The notes: generated from the letters alone by a model not told the origin. Positions 6,791 through 15,061 are shown, numbered from the stretch's first letter. The stretch is DNA of 22,155 bases from Thermococcus sp. (GCA_027023165.1 JALVWX010000255.1:1-22155); one strand, 5' to 3'. Numbers and translations: made by a program.

Positions 6791-8050
6791 ATGGTCGAGA
6801 TTGACCCCTTTGAGATGGCTGTTCAGCAGCTCGAGAGGGCTGCCCAGTACATGGACATAAGCGAAGAGGCCCTTGAGTGGCTCAAGAGGCCCATGAGGAT
6901 CGTTGAGGTTAGCGTCCCGATAGAGATGGACGACGGTTCTGTTAAGGTTTTCACCGGTTTCCGCGTTCAGCACAACTGGGCCCGCGGTCCGACCAAGGGT
7001 GGTATAAGGTGGCACCCGGCCGAGACCCTCAGCACCGTTAAGGCCCTCGCCACTTGGATGACCTGGAAGGTCGCCGTTGTTGACCTCCCCTACGGTGGGG
7101 GTAAGGGTGGTATCATCGTCAACCCGAAGGAGCTCTCCGAGAGGGAGCAGGAGAGGCTCGCCCGCGCCTACATTAGGGCCATCTATGACGTCATCGGCCC
7201 GTGGACCGACATCCCGGCCCCGGACGTTTACACCAACCCGAAGATCATGGGCTGGATGATGGACGAGTACGAGACCATCATGAGGAGGAAGGGCCCGGCC
7301 TTCGGTGTCATCACCGGAAAGCCGCTCAGTATCGGCGGTTCACTCGGAAGGGGAACCGCTACCGCCCAGGGTGCCCTCTTTACCGTCCGCGAGGCCGCCA
7401 AGGCCCTCGGAATGGACCTCAAGGGCAAGACCATCGCCGTCCAGGGCTTCGGTAACGCCGGCTTCTACATGGCCAAGCTCACCAGAGAGCAGCTCGGCAT
7501 GAAGGTTGTCGCCGTCAGCGACAGCCACGGCGCCATCTACAACCCGGACGGCCTTGACCCGGACGAGGTTCTCAAGTGGAAGAGGGAGCACGGCTCAGTT
7601 AAGGACTTCCCAGGCGCTCAGAACATCACCAACGAGGAGCTTCTCGAGCTTGAGGTTGACGTCCTCGCTCCGGCGGCAATCGAGGAGGTCATCACCGAGA
7701 AGAACGCCGACAAGATCAAGGCCAAGATTGTCGCGGAAGTTGCCAACGGTCCGGTCACCCCGGAGGCCGACGAGATACTCCGCGAGAAGGGCATCCTCCA
7801 GATTCCGGACTTCCTGTGCAACGCCGGTGGCGTCACCGTCAGCTACTTCGAGTGGGTCCAGAACATAAACGGCTACTACTGGACCGAGGAGGAGGTCCGC
7901 GAGAAGCTCGACAAGAAGATGACCAAGGCCTTCTGGGACGTCTACAACACCCACAAGGAGAAGAACATCCACATGCGCGACGCTGCCTACGTCGTCGCTG
8001 TGAGCAAGGTCTACCAGGCAATGAAGGACCGCGGATGGGTGAAGCACTGA
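6791..8050 (+). CDS. gdh: Glutamate dehydrogenase
   Basis: The 419-residue enzyme catalyses reversible oxidative deamination of glutamate to 2-oxoglutarate and ammonia, normally as a cytoplasmic hexamer. Length and sequence follow the P. furiosus and T. litoralis enzymes almost throughout. The glutamate-binding motif PTKGGIRWH has K69; catalytic K105 is in [12 protein letters not shown]145 is in PAPDVYT. The Rossmann loop GFGNAG (219-224) binds the nicotinamide nucleotide, with D244 near the end of the second strand. The start is the ATG at 6791; three upstream codons in frame from a GTG at 6782 overlap the SD. Codon use is strongly biased to GAG, AAG, GTC and CTC, as expected of a highly expressed gene. 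It appears monocistronic, with a pyrimidine-rich tail after the stop and a convergent channel gene. Confidence 0.98.
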   Translation: MVEIDPFEMAVQQLERAAQYMDISEEALEWLKRPMRIVEVSVPIEMDDGSVKVFTGFRVQHNWARGPTKGGIRWHPAETLSTVKALATWMTWKVAVVDLPYGGGKGGIIVNPKELSEREQERLARAYIRAIYDVIGPWTDIPAPDVYTNPKIMGWMMDEYETIMRRKGPAFGVITGKPLSIGGSLGRGTATAQGALFTVREAAKALGMDLKGKTIAVQGFGNAGFYMAKLTREQLGMKVVAVSDSHGAIYNPDGLDPDEVLKWKREHGSVKDFPGAQNITNEELLELEVDVLAPAAIEEVITEKNADKIKAKIVAEVANGPVTPEADEILREKGILQIPDFLCNAGGVTVSYFEWVQNINGYYWTEEEVREKLDKKMTKAFWDVYNTHKEKNIHMRDAAYVVAVSKVYQAMKDRGWVKH

Positions 8051-8051
8051 G

Positions 8052-8086
8052 CTTCTCCTTTTCTTCCTGTTTCTCCCCTTGTTCTG
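8052..8086 (+). terminator. Pyrimidine-rich gdh terminator candidate
   Basis: Directly after the gdh stop lies a run of about 35 almost pure C/T bases with several short T tracts and no hairpin. U-rich tracts without hairpins are the usual intrinsic termination signal, and the usual FttA substrate, in archaea. The convergent channel gene ends at 8092, so transcripts from both sides meet here. Confidence 0.45.
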
Positions 8087-8091
8087 ATCCC

Positions 8092-8454
8092 TCACCTGGT
8101 CTTGTTCTCAAGCTGTGATCTGTAGAGACGTGATATGGCCTGCATAGCGGCCGCGACCATTATGCCCGTCAGGATCATTCCCAGGATTGGAAGAACGAGC
8201 GCGCAGAGGATCTTCGAGATGGCAGTAGTCGGCGTGAAGTCGCCGTAGCCGACGGTGAATGCCGTTATGAACGCGAAGTACATCCCGTCCCAGAGGCCTA
8301 TCCCTTCCTCCAGAGAGAGGACGACCCCAAAGAGGGCTATGGTGATGAAGAGGCCTAATAGTATGCTTTTAACGTAGTAGAGAACCCTCAGGAACTCCCG
8401 AAAGAACGTCCTGAATCCTACGAGTTCAAGCTGAATCTCCTTCTCGGTCCCCAT
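8092..8454 (-). CDS. Two-TM potassium channel pore protein, no RCK domain
   Basis: The 120-residue product has a charged N-terminus (MGTEKEIQLELVGF), TM1 (about 29-47), a pore helix and the selectivity filter TVGYGD (67-72), then TM2 (about 82-106) with a glycine hinge, and a short basic tail ending NKTR. This is the Ion_trans_2 layout of a KcsA-type tetrameric K+ channel pore. No RCK or cyclic-nucleotide domain follows, and no trkA-like gene adjoins it, so gating input is unknown. The ATG at 8454 is preferred: a TTTTAAAA box at 8484-8491 predicts transcription starting near 8462, which excludes the in-frame ATG at 8472 unless another promoter is used. Neither ATG has a good SD, so the message is probably nearly leaderless. 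Confidence 0.88.
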   Translation of the reverse strand: MGTEKEIQLELVGFRTFFREFLRVLYYVKSILLGLFITIALFGVVLSLEEGIGLWDGMYFAFITAFTVGYGDFTPTTAISKILCALVLPILGMILTGIMVAAAMQAISRLYRSQLENKTR

Positions 8455-8525
8455 ACCGGCATCCGCTCTCATACGGCGTTGGGTTTTAAAAGTTGGTGGG
8501 AGGAGAAAACAAAATCAGATGAAGC

Positions 8526-9689
8526 TCACACCTTAGCCCAGTACTCCTTTTCTTCCACCATCGCCCTTATCATTTCTTCCTCGTCCTTGAACATCGTCCT
8601 CCTCGACGGGTTCTGCATGCCGTAGAACTCCATGAACGGACTCGGCCGCCTCTTGAACGGGTAGTAGAGGTAGATGGCAGCGAGCGTTCTGTACGCTTCG
8701 GCCATCTCGCTTATGACTCCCGCGGAGACCCCCTCCGCGTAGTGGTAGACCGCTATCGCCTTGCTCACATCAACAAGGTTGAAATCGCGCTCGACGAGCT
8801 GTCTCCTCAGTATATCTGTCGCCTGCTCTATATCAGCCCTGTCAAGCTCGTCTATCTCGTCCCCATCGAGGAGGTGCTTTATCCTTATCCGCTCTATGCC
8901 CGGGTTCTTTGCCACCTGGTTGTCGTATTCAGCGACGACCCACCAGTCGTCCAATGCTCCAGGGTCGAGAACCGTGAAGTGCTCGTTCAGCCTGTTGTAG
9001 AAGTCCCTAACGCGGTGGTAGTACTCCTCCTCGTGGCCGGTCATCGGGTAGCTTAGGTAGACTATCGGCTTCTCCGCCTCGTGGAAGAGCAGGTCGAGGA
9101 AGACCCCGTACGGGTGCCTTATTCCAAACTGGAGGATGTAGCGGACCTCTATACCCTCCTTCTTAAGCTCGTGGACGAGCGTTTTGACGTGGTTTATCGC
9201 GTCTTCACGCCACATGACCAGGGTGGAGAGCTTTATGTTGTCCGGGTTCTCGCCGAAGCGCTCGAACCACTCCGGGTCGTTGATTATCCTCCTCCTTACG
9301 GAGAGGACGTCGTCGAGGATTATTATTACCCTGTCAGGCTTTAGGAGCTTGACGTTGCTTAGGGTAAAGCCTATGACGCTCCCGCTTCCCCAGCGGAAGA
9401 GGCTCGGTGTTGATACGAGCTGATGTTCAGCGTCGCTCCCGTCTATCTCCTCCCTTATCCTCTCAAAGGCCTCATCCCGTATCTCGTTCATAAGGTCCTG
9501 GTGGCTTATGGCGAAGTCGAGGACGTTCTTCCTGGTTATTTTAACGCCCCTTTCCTTTCCAACCTCGCGTATGTAGTCAAAAACGTGGTAGTAGGCGTAG
9601 CTCTCGCCGCCGGCGAGCTTGAGTGCCTCAGCTATGTACTCGTCCCTGCCGTTGAGCGGCGGGCCGGTGAGCAGGACTATCTCCTTCAT
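8526..9689 (-). CDS. P-loop kinase-like / nucleoside deoxyribosyltransferase-like fusion protein
   Basis: The 387-residue protein appears to join two domains. Residues 1-~200 look like an adenylate-kinase-type P-loop fold (MKEIVLLTGPPLNGRDEYIA, with RVIIILDD at 120-127), but the phosphate loop reads GPPLNGRD, with Arg where the Walker A Lys should be. Residues ~208-345 look like a nucleoside 2-deoxyribosyltransferase domain: PIVYLSYPMTG opens it, and DVSKAIAVYHYAEGVSAG then SEMAEAYR close it, with E328 at the place of the catalytic glutamate. A charged C-terminal tail follows. The ATG at 9689 has GGTGGTGG upstream. The gene is divergent from psmB and followed 72 nt later by the channel gene. 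Both domain assignments are by eye; a nucleotide-related function is inferred only. Confidence 0.65.
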   Translation of the reverse strand: MKEIVLLTGPPLNGRDEYIAEALKLAGGESYAYYHVFDYIREVGKERGVKITRKNVLDFAISHQDLMNEIRDEAFERIREEIDGSDAEHQLVSTPSLFRWGSGSVIGFTLSNVKLLKPDRVIIILDDVLSVRRRIINDPEWFERFGENPDNIKLSTLVMWREDAINHVKTLVHELKKEGIEVRYILQFGIRHPYGVFLDLLFHEAEKPIVYLSYPMTGHEEEYYHRVRDFYNRLNEHFTVLDPGALDDWWVVAEYDNQVAKNPGIERIRIKHLLDGDEIDELDRADIEQATDILRRQLVERDFNLVDVSKAIAVYHYAEGVSAGVISEMAEAYRTLAAIYLYYPFKRRPSPFMEFYGMQNPSRRTMFKDEEEMIRAMVEEKEYWAKV

Positions 9690-9725
9690 TCCACCACCCC
9701 CGACATCTAAAATCCCCTTTCGGAC

Positions 9726-9740
9726 GAAACCTTTAAATAC
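9726..9740 (+). promoter_or_regulatory. Promoter of the psmB-fttA operon
   Basis: GAAACCTTTAAATAC is a clear BRE plus TATA element about 67 nt before the TTG start of psmB, predicting a leader of about 50 nt. The TTTAAA core is symmetrical and could in part serve the divergent P-loop gene, whose start is 37 nt to the left. Confidence 0.65.
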
Positions 9741-9806
9741 TATTCCCCCAAAGTGCGGGTGTAGAGGTTCTTCTATTCTAAAAAGATACCAGCAGGGGTG
9801 TTGTAA

Positions 9807-10418
9807 TTGGCTGAGAAGCTAAAGGGAACGACTACGGTCGGCATTGTGTGTAAGGACGGTGTGGTCCTCGCAGCGGACAGAAGGGCATCCCTCGGCAACA
9901 TGGTGCTCTCGGATAACGTTACCAAGGTCTTCTGGATTGATGACCACCTTGCCCTGGCCGGAGCCGGGAGCGTTGGGGATATTCTGAGCTTCGTCCGGCT
10001 CCTTCGTTCTGAGGCAAGACTCTACAGGGCCAGGGTCGGAAGGGAGATGAGCGTTAAGGCATTCGCAACGCTGACTTCTAACATCCTTCACGGGGGCAGG
10101 GGCTACGCATACTTCGCATGGTTCCTTCTGGGGGGATACGACTCCGCTCCCAGGCTGTACTCGATAGACGCCGCCGGCGGCCTCACGGAGGACAGATTCA
10201 CCGCCGCCGGTTCCGGAATGGAGTTCGCCTTCTCGATACTCGAATCCGGCTTTAAAGAGGACATGTCCCTCGAGGAAGGGGTCAAGCTAGCCCTCAATGC
10301 TATAGGGGCCGCCACCAGGAGGGACGTGTTCACAGGTGGGGGCGTGACGCTGATTACCATCACCAAGGAAGGCCACCGGGAGTGGAGCGAGGAGGAGATT
10401 AAGGCCTTATCCGAGTGA
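9807..10418 (+). CDS. psmB: Proteasome beta subunit
   Basis: The 203-residue precursor forms the proteolytic rings of the archaeal 20S proteasome. A short propeptide MAEKLKG precedes the self-cleavage site, exposing Thr8 (TTTVGIV) as the N-terminal nucleophile. In mature numbering D17 (AADRRAS) and K33 (NVTKVFW) complete the active site, and the GSG motif near AAGSGMEFA is present, so this is a catalytically competent subunit. The start is TTG at 9807, six bases after AGGGGTG; no ATG or GTG fits. Thermococcales usually have two beta genes, and this one's linkage to fttA matches the beta-1 locus of T. kodakarensis as I recall it. The stop is 10 nt before the fttA start, so the two are probably co-transcribed. 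Confidence 0.96.
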   Translation: MAEKLKGTTTVGIVCKDGVVLAADRRASLGNMVLSDNVTKVFWIDDHLALAGAGSVGDILSFVRLLRSEARLYRARVGREMSVKAFATLTSNILHGGRGYAYFAWFLLGGYDSAPRLYSIDAAGGLTEDRFTAAGSGMEFAFSILESGFKEDMSLEEGVKLALNAIGAATRRDVFTGGGVTLITITKEGHREWSEEEIKALSE

Positions 10419-10428
10419 GGTGGTGCCA

Positions 10429-12375
10429 GTGATAAGAAGGGAAACTTTTGTCGACGATATTCTCCGCGACATCAAGGAAGTCATAAGCCAGATGGTTCCG
10501 CCGGAGGCGAGGATAACCGACGTCGAGTTCGAGGGTCCGGAGCTTGTCATCTACGTCAGGAACCCCGAGACCATAATGCGCGATGGGGAACTCATCAAAA
10601 ACCTCGCCAAGGTTCTCAAGAAGAGGATAAGTATCAGACCCGACCCGGACGTTCTCATACCGCCCGAGCAGGCGGAAGAGATGATAAAGGAACTCGTTCC
10701 CAAGGACGCTGAGATAACCAGCATCAACTTTGACCCCTCCATCGGCCAGGTCATAATCGAGGCCAAGAAGCCCGGGAAGGTCATAGGGAAGAACGGAGAG
10801 GGCCTCAGGCTTATAACCCAGAAGGTCCGCTGGGCGCCGAAGGTGATACGCACTCCCCCGCTCCAGAGTCAGACGATTTACTCGATAAGGCAGATACTCC
10901 AGGCCGAGGCCAAGGACAGGAGAAAGTTCCTCCGCCAGGCGGGAAGGAACATCTACCGCAAGCCCGAGACCAAGAGTGAGTGGATAAGGATAACCGGCCT
11001 CGGCGGCTTCAAGGAAGTCGGCAGGAGTTCTCTCCTCGTCCAGACCAACGAGAGCTACGTTCTCGTCGACTTCGGAGTCAACATCGCTGCTCTGCGCGAC
11101 CCAAAGAAGGCCTTCCCGCACTTCGATGCCCCAGAGTTCCGCTACGTCCTCGATGCTGGCATTCTCGACGCGATAATAATCACCCACGCCCACCTCGACC
11201 ACAGCGGGATGCTTCCGTATCTCTTCCGCTACAAGCTCTTCGACGGGCCCATCTACGCCACTCCACCCACGAGGGACCTGATGGTGCTCCTCCAGCAGGA
11301 CTTCATCGAGATCCAGAAGATGAACGGCGTCGAGCCGCTCTACAGGCCGAGGGACATAAAGGAGGTCATCAAGCACACGATCACGCTGGACTACGGCGAG
11401 GTCAGGGACATAGCCCCGGACATGCGCCTTACTTTGCACAACGCGGGCCACATACTTGGCTCATCGATAGTTCACCTTCACATAGGCAACGGCCTGCACA
11501 ACATAGCCATAACCGGCGACTTCAAGTTCATCCCGACGAGGCTCTTCGAGCCGGCGGTCAGCAGATTCCCGCGCGTTGAAACGCTGGTCATGGAGTCCAC
11601 CTACGGAGGAAGCAACGACTACCAGATGCCGCGCGAAGAAGCGGAGAAGAGGCTTATAGAGGTCATCCACCAGACTATAAGGCGCGGCGGAAAGGTGCTC
11701 ATCCCCGCGATGGCCGTCGGAAGGGCGCAGGAGATAATGATGGTCCTCGAGGAGTACGCGAGGATAGGCGGCCTCGAGGTGCCGATTTACCTCGATGGAA
11801 TGATATGGGAGGCAACCGCGATCCACACGGCCTATCCTGAGTACCTCAGCAGACACCTCCGCGAGCAGATATTCCACGAGGGCTACAACCCGTTCCTCAA
11901 CCCGATATTCAAGCCCGTCGCCAACAGCAGGGAGAGGCAGGACATCATAGACTCCGGCGAACCGGCCATAATCATAGCCACCTCCGGCATGCTCGTCGGC
12001 GGGCCGAGCGTGGAGTACTTCAAGCAACTCGCCTCCGACCCGAAGAACAGCATAATCTTTGTCAGCTATCAGGCGGAGGGAACGCTCGGAAGGCAGGTTC
12101 AGAGGGGCCTGAGGGAGATACCTCTCATAGGCGAGGACGGAAGAACAGAGGTCGTCAACGTCAACATGGAGGTTTACACCATCGACGGCTTCTCGGGCCA
12201 CGCGGACAGGAGGGAGCTTATGAACTACGTGGCGAGGCTCAGGCCAAGGCCCGAGAACGTAATAACCGTCCATGGTGAGGCCCACAAGTGCCTTGACCTG
12301 TCAAGCAGCATCCACAAGAAGTTCAACATAAGAACCCGCGCCCCCAACAACCTCGACGCAATAAGGCTCCGCTGA
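10429..12375 (+). CDS. fttA: Transcription termination factor FttA (aCPSF1), KH/beta-CASP RNase
   Basis: The 648-residue protein is the archaeal CPSF73 homologue that cleaves nascent RNA at U-rich sites and ends transcription. Two KH-type domains occupy residues 1 to about 145 (including KPGKVIGKNGEGL), followed by the metallo-beta-lactamase domain starting near WIRITGLGGFKEVGRSS. The zinc motif HAHLDH is at 253-258, including H255, whose mutation inactivates the T. kodakarensis protein. The beta-CASP insert (about 360-560) has VLIPAMAVGRAQE and TSGMLVGGPS, and the C-terminal motifs GFSGHADRRE and VHGEAHKC close the active site. The start is GTG at 10429 with GAGGTG upstream; GTG codons at 10420 and 10423 overlap that SD. 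It lies between psmB and the regulator-like PLP-fold gene, all within 8-10 nt of one another. Confidence 0.96.
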   Translation: MIRRETFVDDILRDIKEVISQMVPPEARITDVEFEGPELVIYVRNPETIMRDGELIKNLAKVLKKRISIRPDPDVLIPPEQAEEMIKELVPKDAEITSINFDPSIGQVIIEAKKPGKVIGKNGEGLRLITQKVRWAPKVIRTPPLQSQTIYSIRQILQAEAKDRRKFLRQAGRNIYRKPETKSEWIRITGLGGFKEVGRSSLLVQTNESYVLVDFGVNIAALRDPKKAFPHFDAPEFRYVLDAGILDAIIITHAHLDHSGMLPYLFRYKLFDGPIYATPPTRDLMVLLQQDFIEIQKMNGVEPLYRPRDIKEVIKHTITLDYGEVRDIAPDMRLTLHNAGHILGSSIVHLHIGNGLHNIAITGDFKFIPTRLFEPAVSRFPRVETLVMESTYGGSNDYQMPREEAEKRLIEVIHQTIRRGGKVLIPAMAVGRAQEIMMVLEEYARIGGLEVPIYLDGMIWEATAIHTAYPEYLSRHLREQIFHEGYNPFLNPIFKPVANSRERQDIIDSGEPAIIIATSGMLVGGPSVEYFKQLASDPKNSIIFVSYQAEGTLGRQVQRGLREIPLIGEDGRTEVVNVNMEVYTIDGFSGHADRRELMNYVARLRPRPENVITVHGEAHKCLDLSSSIHKKFNIRTRAPNNLDAIRLR

Positions 12376-12383
12376 ACGAAGGG

Positions 12384-13718
12384 ATGGGGATGAGGGTAAC
12401 TCCAAACTGCTGTGAACTCCTCCCTTCTCCCGTTATTCCCCCCTTCTGCTGCAACCAGCGGGTTTCCGTTGAGTACGACTACGAGGAGGTTGATCCGTCC
12501 CGCTGGAAATCCCGGGGGAGGGGAGTCTGGAGGTACAGGGAGCTTCTCCCGGACGTTAAAGAGATTGTCAGCCTTAACGAGGGGGGCACTCCGCTCATAA
12601 GGGCTAAACTATCTGAAGAGCTGGGCTTTGGGGTTTTTATCAAGGACGAGACGAGGAACCCCACCGGCTCCTTCCGCGACAGGCTCGTTACGGTTGCCGT
12701 TTCCTACGGCCTCCCCCATGCAGAAAACGGCTTTGTGGTCGCAAGCAATGGGAACGCGGCTGCTTCTTTGGCGGCTTACTCTGCCAGAACGGGAAGGCCT
12801 GCCTACACCGTCGTGCCGAAGCTCATAGAGCAGGGAAAGCTAAGCCAGATAACCGCCTTCGGTGCAAGGTTGATACGATACGGCGAGAGCGTCGACGAGG
12901 GGATAAGCTACGCCGAGGGGCTGGCCGACGGAAAGAGCCTTTACAACATAACGCCCGAGAGCAACCTCGTTGGGCTTGAGGGGCAGAAGACGATAGCCTT
13001 CGAACTCTGGGAGGAGCTTGGCCCGACTCACGTCATCGTCCCGACCGGAAGCGGGAGCAATCTGTACAGCATCTACAAGGGCTTCGTTGAGCTTCTACGC
13101 ATCGGGGCAATTGACGAGGTTCCGGAGCTAATAGCGGTTCAGGCTGAGAAGTGTTCGCCGATAGCGAGTGAAATCCTTGGCATTGAGCCTCGCGCCGAGC
13201 CGACGAAGGCCCTGGCCCTGTACGTGAAGAACCCCGCCATGAAGGAGCTTGCCGTCGAGGCCATATCCGAGAGCGGCGGAACTGCAGTCCTCGTCGGTGA
13301 GGATGAGCTTGACCTCGGTCAGAGGCTCCTGGCGAGGGAGGGGATATTTGCAGAGTACGCTTCCTCCGTCATCGTCCCTGCGCTCCTGAAGCTCGCGGAT
13401 GAAGGCTACTTTGAGAAGAACGACAGGGTTGCGCTCGTTGTAACAAGTTCGGGCCTCAAAGGACAGTACTCAGAAAGCAGGGAGAGATTCTCCCTCGGCG
13501 GAACCAAGCTTGAGATACTCCGCCTGATCGGGGACGGGGATATGTACGGCTACGAGATATGGGAGGCCCTCGGAAAGCCGCTCAAGTACCAGGCGGTCTA
13601 CCAGCACCTCCGCGAGCTTGAGAGCATGGGGCTAATCGAGGAGAGCAGGAGAAAAGGACGCCGCGTTTACTACAGGCTGACCGTCAGGGGGAGGAAGTTC
13701 CTGGAGACAATGGGGTAG
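12384..13718 (+). CDS. Threonine-synthase-like PLP-fold protein lacking the Schiff-base lysine, fused to PadR-type wHTH
   Basis: Residues ~30-365 of this 444-residue protein follow threonine synthase: LNEGGTPLI (64-72), FIKDETRNPTGSF, SNGNAAASLAAYSARTG (121-137), the phosphate-loop position PTGSGSN (220-226) and VVTSSGLKGQ (352-361). The motif that should read SFKDR, whose lysine binds PLP, reads SFRDR: Arg98 replaces it (codon CGC). The N-terminus holds two CC pairs (C9/C10 and C22/C23) where threonine synthases have a zinc ribbon. Residues ~371-444 form a winged helix of PadR type (GDMYGYEIWEALG, VYQHLRELESMGLIEESRRK). It is therefore more likely a ligand-sensing transcription regulator than an enzyme, by analogy to MocR fusions; that is inference. 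The start is uncertain (ATG at 12384 or 12390, no clear SD). It follows fttA by 8 nt. Confidence 0.82.
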   Translation: MGMRVTPNCCELLPSPVIPPFCCNQRVSVEYDYEEVDPSRWKSRGRGVWRYRELLPDVKEIVSLNEGGTPLIRAKLSEELGFGVFIKDETRNPTGSFRDRLVTVAVSYGLPHAENGFVVASNGNAAASLAAYSARTGRPAYTVVPKLIEQGKLSQITAFGARLIRYGESVDEGISYAEGLADGKSLYNITPESNLVGLEGQKTIAFELWEELGPTHVIVPTGSGSNLYSIYKGFVELLRIGAIDEVPELIAVQAEKCSPIASEILGIEPRAEPTKALALYVKNPAMKELAVEAISESGGTAVLVGEDELDLGQRLLAREGIFAEYASSVIVPALLKLADEGYFEKNDRVALVVTSSGLKGQYSESRERFSLGGTKLEILRLIGDGDMYGYEIWEALGKPLKYQAVYQHLRELESMGLIEESRRKGRRVYYRLTVRGRKFLETMG

Positions 13719-13720
13719 AA

Positions 13721-13753
13721 AGGTTTTAAAGCCCCGTTTAAAAGCTAACGTAG
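13721..13753 (+). promoter_or_regulatory. Promoter of the EMC6-like gene; leaderless message predicted
   Basis: AGGTTTTAAAG at 13721-13731 is a BRE/TATA element directly after the preceding stop. Its predicted start, near 13752, coincides with the GTG start at 13754, and no SD precedes that GTG. The mRNA is probably leaderless. Confidence 0.5.
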
Positions 13754-14131
13754 GTGAAGAAGGTGAAGCTGGCCATCGAGCACAAGTTCTCCCTCACGGT
13801 TTACCTCTGGGGTACGATAACCGGCATAATCAGCGGCCTGGCCGCGGCGAAGGTCGAGTACGGCTGGCTCCTTGGTCTGGCCCTCTACCTCATAACGGAC
13901 AAGTTTGTCATAGCGATCATAAAGGAGCTTCCGCCCGACGTTCCGGACGAGAGGGCGATACTCAAGAAGGCCTTCTGGGGATGGAGCCTGTTCTGGCTCT
14001 ACTTCGTCATGCTGACCTACTCGCTGATGATAGGCTTTACACCCCACTGCTACTCAAACCAGAGCCTGCTCTATCAGATGGTTTCCAGCGGGAACGCGAC
14101 CGTTCCCTGCAACGTGACTCCCGTGGGGTGA
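13754..14131 (+). CDS. Three-TM membrane protein, EMC6-like candidate
   Basis: The 125-residue product has a basic N-terminus (MKKVKLAIEHKFS), TM1 (about 14-32), TM2 (36-56), a charged cytoplasmic loop (KELPPDVPDERAILKKA) and TM3 (72-93). The pattern GTITGIISGL..., YGWLLGLALYL and FWGWSLFWLYFVMLTYSLM recalls EMC6, a core subunit of the ER membrane protein insertase that has archaeal relatives; this match is from memory and tentative. The last ~30 residues would be extracellular: they carry three N-glycosylation sequons (NQS 102-104, NAT 114-116, NVT 120-122) and two cysteines (C99, C119) that could form a disulfide. The GTG start lacks an SD but fits a leaderless transcript. rpiA begins 4 nt after the stop. 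Confidence 0.7.
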   Translation: MKKVKLAIEHKFSLTVYLWGTITGIISGLAAAKVEYGWLLGLALYLITDKFVIAIIKELPPDVPDERAILKKAFWGWSLFWLYFVMLTYSLMIGFTPHCYSNQSLLYQMVSSGNATVPCNVTPVG

Positions 14132-14135
14132 TGCT

Positions 14136-14819
14136 ATGGAGGAACTCAAGAGAGCCGTCGCTAAGGAGGCCCTGAAGTTCATCGAGGACGATATGGTGGT
14201 CGGTCTCGGCACCGGCTCAACCACGGCTTACTTCATCGAGTACCTCGGAAAACTCATCATGGAGGAGGAGCTTGAGGACGTCTACGGCGTTCCGACCTCC
14301 CACCAGTCGAGGCTCCTGGCCATAGAAAACGGCATTCCCGTGGTTTCCCTCGACGAGGTCGATGCGATAGACATAGCCGTTGACGGGGCAGATGAAGTGG
14401 ATCCAAGTCTCAACCTCATCAAGGGTCGCGGTGCCGCTCTGACGATGGAGAAGATAATCGAGTACCGCGCCGGAACCTTTCTCGTGCTCGTTGATGAAAG
14501 CAAGATCGTCGGGAGGCTCGGCCAGAGGATGCCGGTACCGATAGAGGTCATCCCTGCAGCTTGGAGGGCCATAGCGGAGGAGATAGAGGTCTTCAACGCC
14601 GAGGCAGAACTCAGGATGGCTGCCAAGAAGGACGGGCCGATCGTGACTGACAACGGGAACTTCATACTCGACGCGAGGTTCCATCGCATTGAAGACCCGC
14701 TTGACCTCGAGATAGAACTCAACAACATCCCGGGCGTCGTTGAGAACGGCATCTTCGCGGACATAGCGGACGTGGTTTTGGTCGGCACTAAGGATGGCGT
14801 GAAGAGGCTCGAGCGCTGA
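14136..14819 (+). CDS. rpiA: Ribose-5-phosphate isomerase A
   Basis: The 227-residue enzyme interconverts ribose 5-phosphate and ribulose 5-phosphate, supplying PRPP synthesis in archaea that make pentoses by the ribulose monophosphate route. GLGTGSTTAYFI (23-34) is the phosphate-binding loop. Catalytic residues equivalent to E. coli D81, D84, K94, E103 and K121 are all present as D83, D86, K96, E105 and K123 (in AVDGADEVDPS, LIKGRGAALTMEK and VDESKIVG). Length matches the P. horikoshii enzyme (229 aa). The ATG at 14136 has GGTGAT 3 nt before it, and this SD spans the stop of the EMC6-like gene, implying co-transcription. The gene ends just before the tRNA island. Confidence 0.97.
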   Translation: MEELKRAVAKEALKFIEDDMVVGLGTGSTTAYFIEYLGKLIMEEELEDVYGVPTSHQSRLLAIENGIPVVSLDEVDAIDIAVDGADEVDPSLNLIKGRGAALTMEKIIEYRAGTFLVLVDESKIVGRLGQRMPVPIEVIPAAWRAIAEEIEVFNAEAELRMAAKKDGPIVTDNGNFILDARFHRIEDPLDLEIELNNIPGVVENGIFADIADVVLVGTKDGVKRLER

Positions 14820-14857
14820 GCCTTTGATTATCCATTCTTTCCGGATGGCTGGGTTAA

Positions 14858-14867
14858 GTTTATAAAT
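14858..14867 (+). promoter_or_regulatory. tRNA-Leu promoter
   Basis: GTTTATAAAT, preceded by GGTTAA, is a TATA box whose predicted start (near 14888) is about 12 nt before the mature tRNA 5' end. Confidence 0.7.
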
Positions 14868-14899
14868 CTCCCGTGTGTTAGAGCTTTTGAACCTCCCGG

Positions 14900-14987
14900 G
14901 CGGGGGTTGCCGAGCCTGGTCAAAGGCGGTGGACTCAAGATCCACTCCCGTAGGGGTTCCGGGGTTCAAATCCCCGCCCCCGCACCA
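14900..14987 (+). tRNA. tRNA-Leu (CAA)
   Basis: Acceptor arms GCGGGGG (14900-14906) and CCCCCGC (14977-14983) pair perfectly, followed by A73 and an encoded CCA. The anticodon stem GTGGA/TCCAC encloses CTCAAGA, giving anticodon CAA for UUG. A long variable arm (class II) and the GGTTCAAAT T-loop are present. Total length is 88 nt with no intron. The RNA decodes leucine in translation. Its 3' end is followed by the 17-nt block shared with the CAU tRNA downstream. Confidence 0.96.
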
Positions 14988-15061
14988 CAACAGCCCTTGC
15001 TTCGCATGTTGAGGCAAAGCCTCAACACCTTGGGAAGCTTTGCTTCCCACGGAGCGCTGGT

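Noticed and set aside
10399..11451. Long open frame (350 codons) antisense to fttA
   Set aside because: It is a mirror of the codon bias of fttA, lacks an SD and shows no family resemblance, whereas the plus-strand frame is an intact FttA.
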